A stretch of DNA of 64,000 nt from Rhizobium sp. WSM4643 (GTDB lineage: Bacteria; Pseudomonadota; Alphaproteobacteria; Rhizobiales; Rhizobiaceae), in assembly GCF_025152745.1 (NCBI RefSeq), contig NZ_CP104040.1, positions 4,785,501 through 4,849,500 of the forward strand, in the 5' to 3' direction. How positions within the stretch are numbered: the first letter of the stretch is position 1; each line of letters starts with the position of its first letter. The notes under the pieces are model-generated. The model saw only the letters and a program-made list of their open reading frames with translations. It made no database searches and was not told the origin of the DNA. A program made the translations under genes and the position numbers. Shown piece after piece: positions 54,574 through 62,756 of this stretch.

Positions 54574-54950
54574 CTAGCTCAGCAAGCTGATCAGGTTCTC
54601 GGTGACCGGCGAGCGATGTGTTTTCAGCATTGCCAGCGCCAGGCCGCCACGGCCGGCGGCCCCTCGATCGGCCGGTAGGCCGCACCTTCGAGCTTCATCT
54701 GCGAAATGGAGGCCGGCACGATCGAGACGCCGGGATCGGCGGCACCAGAAGGAAATCTGCGGCGCCTCCTGCGCCACGGTCAGCTCGAACCCCGCCCCGC
54801 GGCAAGCGAGCACGACATCGTCTTCCGTTCCAGGTCGCGGATCTGCTGGCTGAGCGGCGGCTGCCCGATGCCGAGTTTGCCGGCGGCACGGGTGAAGTTG
54901 CCTTCTTCCGCCACCAGGAAATATCGCAAGTGCCGCAGCTCGATCGTCAT
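54574..54950 (-). pseudogene. Collapsed LysR regulator remnant
   Basis: ATG at 54950 gives [17 protein letters not shown], then [24 protein letters not shown], a complete LysR HTH, then a stop soon after. Later pieces in shifting frames resemble parts of an effector domain (DPGVSIVPASISQMKLEG and, at the very end, SPVTENLISLL). About 500 bp expected for a normal LysR are missing, so it has an internal deletion plus frameshifts. It is divergent from the MFS gene at 55036, its likely former target. Confidence 0.8.
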
Positions 54951-55035
54951 CTCCAAAACCTATCGAAATCGCCAGTTTCATATATTGGACAAATGGAGTG
55001 GCGTTGACTAGATCGAAGGTCGGAGGGATGAAGAG

Positions 55036-56669
<1,634 letters not shown>

Positions 56670-56686
56670 CGTCCGCCTCCCGCACA

Positions 56687-58348
56687 TCAACCAAGCCGGA
56701 TATAGGGCACGTCCTTCTTCGCCACCTCATCAAGCGCCTCCTCGTAACCCGCATCGGCGTAACGCATGACGCCAAGCGCCGTGTCGTTGGTCAGCGCATG
56801 GTCGAGCCGTTCGTCGGCGGCATCCGTGCCGTCGGCGACGACGGTGACGCCGCAGCTCGTCATGTAGCCGGCATAGCCGCCGCCGCCGGAATGGACGACG
56901 ACCAGATCGGCCATCGACGAGCAGAGCATCATCGCATCGATCAGCGGCCAGTCGGCGATCGCATCGGAGCCGTCCTTCATTCGCTCGGTCATGATATTCG
57001 GATGCGCCATGGCGCCGGCGTCGAGATGGTCACGGGAGAAGGCAACCGGCCCTTTGAGCGTGCCGTCTGCCACAAGCGTGTTGACGCGGCGTGCGAGTGC
57101 CGTGCGTTCGCCGTGGCCGAGCCAGGCGATGCGCGCCGGTAGCCCCTCGAAGGGCACGTGCTCGCGCGCCAGCCGGATCCAGTTGGTGATAATCTTGTTA
57201 TCAGGGAACATCTCGAGCAGCAAATCGTCGATCCGGGCGATATCGCTCTCCTCGCCCGATAGCGCCATCCAGCGGAATGGGCCGATCGCCCGGGCGAACA
57301 GCGGCCTCAGATAGGCTTCGGTGAAAATTGGAATGTCGAAGGCATTCGCAACGCCGCCCGCTTTGGCCTGCGTGCGGATCAGATTGCCGTTGTCGAAGAC
57401 TTCCGAGCCGCGCTTCTGGAATTCCAGCATCGCCGTCACATGCTCGACGATCGAGGCGCGACTTGCCGCCATCAATTGCCCCTGGCCGTCGTCACGCAGG
57501 CCCTTGACCTGCTCGAGGCTCATGCCCTTCGGCACGTAGCCATAGACGAGGTCATGCGCCGAGGTCTGGTCGGTGACGATATCAGGCACGATGCCGCGCC
57601 GGGCGATTTCCGGATAGACCTCCGCCGCATTGCCGACGAGGCCGACGGAAAGCGCCCGCCTGTCCTTCACCGCCGCATCGATCATCTGAAGGGCGGTATC
57701 GAGATCGGGTGCGATTTCCTGGAGATAACCGATCTGCTGGCGCTTGCGGGCGCGTTCCGGGTCTATGTCGACGCAGAGGATCGCAGCGCCTGCCATACGG
57801 CCGGCAAGCGGCTGCGCCCCGCCCATGCCGCCGAGGCCGGCCGTCAGCACGAACCGCCCGAGGAGATCGCCGCCGAAGCGCCGCTCGGCGATGCGCATGA
57901 AGATCTCGTAGGTGCCCTGGATGACGCCTTGGCTGCCGATATATTGCCAGGCGCCGGCTGTCAGCCCGCCCCAGCAGATCAGTCCCTTGCGCTGCAACTC
58001 GTAGAACACTTCGGCCTTTGCCCATTGCCCGACGATATTGCAGTTCGCCATGATGACCAGCGGCGCCTTGGCATGCGTCCGAACGAGCCCGATCGGCTTG
58101 CCGGACTGGATCAGCAGCGTCTGGTCCTCTTCCATCTCGGTCAGCGCCTTGACGATGCCCTTGTGCGCCGCCCAGTTGCGGGCCGCCTTGCCGAGCGCGG
58201 CATAGACGATCAGATTGTCGGGATCCTCACCGACGGAGAGCACGTTTTCGAGCAGCCGCAGCAGCGCTTCCTGCCGCCAGCCCTTGGCGCGCAGCTCCGG
58301 CCCGCCGGGGATCGGAAATTTCGGATGACGTGGATTGGCCTTCGGCAT
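56687..58348 (-). CDS. Urocanase homologue, probable thiourocanate hydratase
   Basis: 553 aa from the ATG at 58348 (GAGGAA upstream), the full urocanase length. NAD-binding and core motifs remain: LTAGAWQYIGSQGVIQGTYEIF, FVLTAGLGGMGGAQPLAGRM, SVGLVGNAAEVYPEIARRGIVPDIVTDQTSAHD. However, GLPARIAWLGHGER has Ala408 where urocanase has its essential Cys (Cys410 in Pseudomonas), and the IHAG-type loop is MTSCG. Last in an operon with ergothionase-like, hydantoinase, carbamoylase and DUF917 genes, so hydration of thiourocanate rather than urocanate is likely. Most pipelines would call it hutU. Confidence 0.72.
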   Translation of the reverse strand: MPKANPRHPKFPIPGGPELRAKGWRQEALLRLLENVLSVGEDPDNLIVYAALGKAARNWAAHKGIVKALTEMEEDQTLLIQSGKPIGLVRTHAKAPLVIMANCNIVGQWAKAEVFYELQRKGLICWGGLTAGAWQYIGSQGVIQGTYEIFMRIAERRFGGDLLGRFVLTAGLGGMGGAQPLAGRMAGAAILCVDIDPERARKRQQIGYLQEIAPDLDTALQMIDAAVKDRRALSVGLVGNAAEVYPEIARRGIVPDIVTDQTSAHDLVYGYVPKGMSLEQVKGLRDDGQGQLMAASRASIVEHVTAMLEFQKRGSEVFDNGNLIRTQAKAGGVANAFDIPIFTEAYLRPLFARAIGPFRWMALSGEESDIARIDDLLLEMFPDNKIITNWIRLAREHVPFEGLPARIAWLGHGERTALARRVNTLVADGTLKGPVAFSRDHLDAGAMAHPNIMTERMKDGSDAIADWPLIDAMMLCSSMADLVVVHSGGGGYAGYMTSCGVTVVADGTDAADERLDHALTNDTALGVMRYADAGYEEALDEVAKKDVPYIRLG

Positions 58349-58370
58349 CGTGGGTTCCTCGTTTGGTTGC

Positions 58371-58567
58371 TTTTCCCTTCTCCCCTCGGGGGTCCGAAGG
58401 ACGGGTCGAGACCTGTGGCTCGACCCCGGTTGGTGGCCCGAAGGGTCGGAAGGGGGCTGCACGGCATGCACTTGCCTGCCTTCGCTTGCGCTCAGGCACT
58501 CGCGGCTTTGCCGCTCGCCCCCACCTGTCCTTCGGACATCTTCTCCCCGCTGGGGAGAAGGGGAAAA
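58371..58567. repeat. Mosaic palindromic element inside the operon
   Basis: Bounded by inverted ends TTTTCCCTTCTCCCC (58371-58385) and GGGGAGAAGGGGAAAA (58552-58567), with inner stems such as GGGTCGAG / CTCGACCC and GTCCGAAGGAC, and TGTCCTTCGGACA (58525-58537). A different family from the AACCGCTT-type copies. It fills most of the 228-bp gap between the TfoX-like and urocanase-like genes and could lower or insulate expression of the last gene. Confidence 0.75.
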
Positions 58568-58576
58568 GCTCAGTCT

Positions 58577-58906
58577 TTATTTCTCCGGCATCGATTCCAC
58601 ATAGGCGAGTGCCGCATCGAGCAGACGCCGTCTCAGGGCATCGTCGCCGTAAACCTCGGCATTGCCTCGCACCCAGCCATGCATCACCCTTTCGCCCGAC
58701 AGCATCCGGATCACGCCTGGCAGTGCCAGCGCCCAGCCGTCATTGCCCTTGCCGAGACGGATCAGCATGCCGTCATGGCGCGCGCAGCAGAGAAGATTGC
58801 CGTTGAGCATGAAGGCCAAGCCGCCGAACATGGATTTCTCGGCAAGGCCCGGCCGACCGCCGAGTTCCTCACGCATCAGTTCTTCGAGACCGGGATCGCG
58901 CGCCAT
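58577..58906 (-). CDS. TfoX N-terminal domain protein
   Basis: 109 aa, only the TfoX/Sxy N-terminal domain: EKSMFGGLAFMLNGNLLCCARHDGMLIRLG is the family core. No C-terminal TfoX domain. Starts 3 bp after the DUF917 stop, so it belongs to the operon. Stand-alone TfoX-N proteins are common in rhizobia and have no known reaction; a role in the pathway, or as a small regulator, is open. Confidence 0.88.
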   Translation of the reverse strand: MARDPGLEELMREELGGRPGLAEKSMFGGLAFMLNGNLLCCARHDGMLIRLGKGNDGWALALPGVIRMLSGERVMHGWVRGNAEVYGDDALRRRLLDAALAYVESMPEK

Positions 58907-58909
58907 GGC

Positions 58910-60007
58910 TCAGGCCCTCGTTGCCAGTGCATAACGTGCGATCTCGATCCCCATCGCCTTTTCGACGACGGGGTAGACGGTCGGATCGAGCACGCTTGCC
59001 GACAGCGGAATGATATCCATCGGCACATGCAGGATGAAGACATGCATGCCCTCCTTGAGCTGGCCGACGCTGAGCGGTTCGCCCTCCGGTGAAAGCGTGG
59101 TGATGACCGCGGGGAAAGTCGCAAGCCTTTTGCCATCCGCATCGTCCACCGCCATATATTCGTTCATCACATGCAGCGTCACCGACATTTCGCCTGCGCC
59201 GACGGTGATCGTGCCGATGTCGAAGGCTTCCTTGGTGTAGACGACCTCCCTGCGGGTAATGATCCCTTCGGCAAGGATATGCCCGCCCGTCGTCTTGCAG
59301 ATCGCGTCGATGATGGCTGATCCGCCGCGCTTCTCCGCCGCGATAATTGCTTCGCCGAGCGCAAGCGCCATTGAGATGCCGCCGAGCGCCGCATGGGTGC
59401 GGACATAGGAGGCCTTCAGCGGATTGCGGCAGCTGGCGATGAAGCCGCCGGATTGGTCGGCAGCAGTGCGCAGCACCGGCGAAATCTTTGCCGTCGCCCC
59501 TTTCACCACCAGCTCGATGTAACGGTTCTCGGTGCGATTGCCGCCGACAGCGGTCTGGATCATCGGCTCGGGCGAACCGGCCATGCCGATCGACCCCATG
59601 TCGCCTGTCGGGTGCGCGCGGATGTCGCCGACCGCGTCGACCACCTTGGTGCCGAGGATTGCCGACGGCAACCAGCCGTTCAGCGTCGAGGATTTGCCGT
59701 TCTGGCCGATGATCAGCCCGGAAAGCTTTTCGCCGAGCGCCTCCTGCAGCAATTGCACCGCCTTCACATAGTCGATGCCCTGCATTTCCCAGGGCGTCGT
59801 CGAGGCCGGTGCGCCGATCGCGGCTGCGGTCGCAATCCAGTCCTCGTCCTGCAATTCGTCGATCGAGACAAGCTCCGGCTTGCCGACATTGACGGCGGCA
59901 AGCCCAAGCATCCGCCCGTGATCGGCCCAGCCGCCGCCGCCGGCGGCATAGACGGAGCCGCCCTTGACGGCAGCTTCCACGTCCTTCTCAACGAGTATGC
60001 GTCCCAT
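58910..60007 (-). CDS. DUF917 protein, candidate thiohydantoin desulfhydrase
   Basis: 365 aa, full DUF917 length. Conserved GGGG motif near residue 22 (SVYAAGGGGWADHGRML), IIGQNGKSSTLNGWLPSAILG and DMGSIGMAGSP. AGGAG precedes the start, which overlaps the carbamoylase gene by 20 bp. DUF917 proteins often sit beside hydantoinase/oxoprolinase genes. In the ergothioneine route one step, removal of sulfide from 3-(5-oxo-2-thioxoimidazolidin-4-yl)propionate, has no other candidate in this operon, so I infer that this protein does it. Confidence 0.75.
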   Translation of the reverse strand: MGRILVEKDVEAAVKGGSVYAAGGGGWADHGRMLGLAAVNVGKPELVSIDELQDEDWIATAAAIGAPASTTPWEMQGIDYVKAVQLLQEALGEKLSGLIIGQNGKSSTLNGWLPSAILGTKVVDAVGDIRAHPTGDMGSIGMAGSPEPMIQTAVGGNRTENRYIELVVKGATAKISPVLRTAADQSGGFIASCRNPLKASYVRTHAALGGISMALALGEAIIAAEKRGGSAIIDAICKTTGGHILAEGIITRREVVYTKEAFDIGTITVGAGEMSVTLHVMNEYMAVDDADGKRLATFPAVITTLSPEGEPLSVGQLKEGMHVFILHVPMDIIPLSASVLDPTVYPVVEKAMGIEIARYALATRA

Positions 60008-61283
60008 TCGCCTTCTCCTGATTCAAGCCCCTGTTAATCAAGCCCTTGTCCATCTCGCGCACCGCCTCGAAAAGCACGGCGGCGCCGAGTGCGATATCGT
60101 CGTTGTCTGCCCACTCGTCGGCCGAATGGCTGCGGCCGTCCCGGCAGGGCACGAAGATCATCGCCGCCGGCGCCACCTTGGCGATCCAGGCCGTATCGTG
60201 CCCCGCGCCGGAGGCCATGCGCCGATGTTTCGCGCCGACCCGTTCGCAGGCAGCCTCCAAGATCGACAGCAGCCCGGCATCGCCAGGCGTCGGCTGATTG
60301 TCGGAAACCCGGTTCGGCGTTTTGATCGTCACGCCATAGGCCCCCGCCAGCTTTTCGACATGGCCGTCGAGCCAGCGGCAGAATGCCTGCATGTCGGCGC
60401 GGATTTCGGCACGGCCATCGATCAGCAGCACCACCTTCGAAGGCACGACATTGGCGGCGTTCGGCTCGATCGTGAATTCGCCAACCGTCGCTGCGAAATG
60501 CCCCGGCGTTTTGGCAAATTCGGCGGCGGCATTGCGGATATCGAGCACCAGCTGTGACGCCGCCACCAGCGCGTCCGCCCGGCGGTCCATCGGCGTCGTG
60601 CCGGCATGGTCGGCCCGCCCTTCGACGGTGATCTCGATGCGGGTGATGCCCGATATCGCGGTGACGATGCCGATATCCTCCTTTTCAGCTTCGAGCACCG
60701 GGCCCTGTTCGATATGAAGCTCCAGAAAGCCTGCTATATCGGGTCTGTTCTGCTGCATCAGCACGTCAGGTCGGCCGCCGACCTCGGCGATGCCCTTGGC
60801 CAGGTCGCGCCCGTCGCTGACGCGCGAAAGCCAGGCCTCCGGCAGTTGGCCGGTCATGCCGCGGCTGCCGATGCAGGACACGCCGAAGATGCTGACCTCC
60901 TCGGCAAGGAAGTCGACGATTTCGAGATCGTGATCGAGTTCGATATTCTGATCGCGCAGCGCCCGCGCCACCTCCAGCGCCGAGATCACCCCGGCAATGC
61001 CGTCAAAGCGGCCGCCATCCGGCACCGTGTCGGAATGCGAACCGGCCATGATCGTGCCGAGCCACGGTTTCCGGCCTGTCCGCCGTCCGATCAGATTGCC
61101 GGCGGCATCGATCCGTGTTTCCAGTCCCGCCGCCTTCATCCGCGCTTCGATATAGGCCCGCCCGTCGAGGAAGAGCGGCGAGAAGGCTCGCCGCGTCCAG
61201 GGATGCCCCGGCTCGGTAATCCCGGCCAGCGCCTCGATATCGTCAGCGATCCGGCTGGCATTGACGGGAAGATTGCGGCTCAT
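59988..61283 (-). CDS. M20 N-carbamoyl-L-amino acid hydrolase, probable N-carbamoylglutamate hydrolase
   Basis: 431 aa. Binuclear metal site of the carbamoylase/allantoate amidohydrolase branch: GSHSDTVPDGGRFDGIAGV (His, Asp), FLAEEVSIFG (Glu), FLELHIEQGPVLE (His), and the late SGAGHDTAWIA (His). Dimerisation-domain motif GRADHAGTTPMDRRADAL present. Hydrolyses N-carbamoyl amino acids to the amino acid, CO2 and ammonia. ATGA overlap with the hydantoinase gene fixes the pair as consecutive steps; allantoate is the alternative substrate. Confidence 0.85.
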   Translation of the reverse strand: MSRNLPVNASRIADDIEALAGITEPGHPWTRRAFSPLFLDGRAYIEARMKAAGLETRIDAAGNLIGRRTGRKPWLGTIMAGSHSDTVPDGGRFDGIAGVISALEVARALRDQNIELDHDLEIVDFLAEEVSIFGVSCIGSRGMTGQLPEAWLSRVSDGRDLAKGIAEVGGRPDVLMQQNRPDIAGFLELHIEQGPVLEAEKEDIGIVTAISGITRIEITVEGRADHAGTTPMDRRADALVAASQLVLDIRNAAAEFAKTPGHFAATVGEFTIEPNAANVVPSKVVLLIDGRAEIRADMQAFCRWLDGHVEKLAGAYGVTIKTPNRVSDNQPTPGDAGLLSILEAACERVGAKHRRMASGAGHDTAWIAKVAPAAMIFVPCRDGRSHSADEWADNDDIALGAAVLFEAVREMDKGLINRGLNQEKANGTHTR

Positions 61284-62659
61284 GCGAAGGCTCCCGCAAT
61301 GACCTGGCGCGGCAGCGGCCGCACGAACCTGCCGGTGCCGGGCTTGGCCAGCACCTTGGCACCCTCGGCGATCTTTTCGCCCCTGAGGTAGGTGGCCGAG
61401 ACGGTCCAGGGCAGGCGGATGCCGTTATACGGGCTCCAGCCGACGACGTTGTTGCTGCTTGCCGATGCATCATAGACGCTTTCGCGCGGCTCGAGCACGA
61501 CGATATCGGCATCCTTGCCCGGGGTCAGCGCACCTTTGATATGGTCGAGCCGGAAATGCTTCGCCGGGTTTTCCGCCATTAGCCTGGCTGCCCATGTCAG
61601 CGGAATGCCGCGTTCGACGGCGCCTTTGATGAAAAGCGGCATCATCACCTCGAGGCCGGGAATGCCGGAGGCGTTGGCGAGCATGTCGGGGTTGGTCTTG
61701 CGGTTTTCCGACCAGCTGACGTGATCGGTCGAGACCAGCCAGACATCGCCCTCGGCCACCTTCCGCCAGAGCGTCTCCACCTCGGCACGCGGCCGCACCG
61801 GCGGATTGATCTTCGCCTTGCCGCCGAGCCGCTTCACGTCGTTTTCCTCGTCGAGCGTCAAGTAGTGAATGCAGCATTCCACCGTCGCCGCAAAGCCGTC
61901 GCGGCGATAGGCGCGCGCAATATCGTAGCCGCGCCCGAGCGAGCAGTGCACCACATGCGCCGGGCAGCCGGTATTGGCGCCGGTCTCGAAGATCGTGTGC
62001 ATCGCCAGCAGCTCGGTGATCGGCGGCCGCGACAGGCCGTGCGCCCGCCAGTCGGTGATGCCGCTCACCTTCACCTGCTCCATATAAGTGCGCACCGCCT
62101 CGTCGTCTTCATTGTGCACGCCCGCCGTCAGCCCTGTCGGCGCGATTGCCGCAAAGCAGGCGTCAAGCAGGGCCGGCGGAATGCGCGGAAAGCGCTTGGG
62201 GTCGGTGCCGAAGGTCGAGAATTTGAAGGCGGCAACGCCTGCCTCCACCATTTCGCGGATCCGTGCGGGGCCTTCTTCCGGATCGACGGTGCCGTAAAGC
62301 GCGAAATCGACGCGCGCTTGCGGACTGGCATGGTCGATCTTCCGCTTCACCGCCGCCGCCGAGCAGACGAGATTGCCTTCGTCATAGGGCATATCGACAA
62401 TGACAGTCACCCCGCCAGCCGCCGCCGAGCGCGTCGACCAGAGGAAATCCTCTTGGTCCTTCTGGGAAAGCGAATGCACCTGCGCGTCGATCGCGCCGGG
62501 CAGGATCAGCGCTTTTCCGAGCAGATGCCGTTCGCGGCCCGCAGGCGGCACGCCGAGGCCGACCTCGGCGATTTTGCCGTCGCGCACGGCGACATAACCC
62601 TCGTCGAGAATGCGCTCCGGCAGCACCACCGTGCCCTGCAGAACGAGATCGAAATCCAT
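61280..62659 (-). CDS. Hydantoinase-like cyclic amidohydrolase, probable hydantoin-5-propionate hydrolase
   Basis: 459 aa, start with GGAGG 7 bp upstream. Dihydropyrimidinase/allantoinase superfamily: carboxylated Lys in AFKFSTFGTDP, His in AGVHNEDDEAV and AHVVHCSLGRG, Asp in VSTDHVSWSENR. The first metal motif, usually DxHxH, reads DAQVHS, so one ligand His is Gln. Product passes to the coupled carbamoylase. In context it would open hydantoin-5-propionate to N-carbamoylglutamate; allantoinase or dihydropyrimidinase are alternatives. Confidence 0.82.
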   Translation of the reverse strand: MDFDLVLQGTVVLPERILDEGYVAVRDGKIAEVGLGVPPAGRERHLLGKALILPGAIDAQVHSLSQKDQEDFLWSTRSAAAGGVTVIVDMPYDEGNLVCSAAAVKRKIDHASPQARVDFALYGTVDPEEGPARIREMVEAGVAAFKFSTFGTDPKRFPRIPPALLDACFAAIAPTGLTAGVHNEDDEAVRTYMEQVKVSGITDWRAHGLSRPPITELLAMHTIFETGANTGCPAHVVHCSLGRGYDIARAYRRDGFAATVECCIHYLTLDEENDVKRLGGKAKINPPVRPRAEVETLWRKVAEGDVWLVSTDHVSWSENRKTNPDMLANASGIPGLEVMMPLFIKGAVERGIPLTWAARLMAENPAKHFRLDHIKGALTPGKDADIVVLEPRESVYDASASSNNVVGWSPYNGIRLPWTVSATYLRGEKIAEGAKVLAKPGTGRFVRPLPRQVIAGAFA

Positions 62660-62696
62660 GCCGCTTCCTCCCTAAACTGGATCAGACTGCCGGCTG

Positions 62697-62744
62697 GAGC
62701 ATGATGTCGAGAAGTGTGAGCGGTTTTCGGACGGCATCATGCTC
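62697..62744. repeat. RIME-like repeat, copy 5 (short)
   Basis: GAGCATGATG / CATCATGCTC stem around AAGTGTGAGCGGTTTTCGG. It lies in the 97-bp gap between the ammonia-lyase-like and hydantoinase genes, and so inside the operon transcript. Confidence 0.75.
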
Positions 62745-62756
62745 TAACTCTTTCAT

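Noticed and set aside
61280..62659. Allantoin degradation (allantoinase plus allantoate amidohydrolase)
   Set aside because: Possible for these two genes alone, but it leaves the lyase, urocanase and DUF917 partners unexplained and no ureidoglycolate gene is present.
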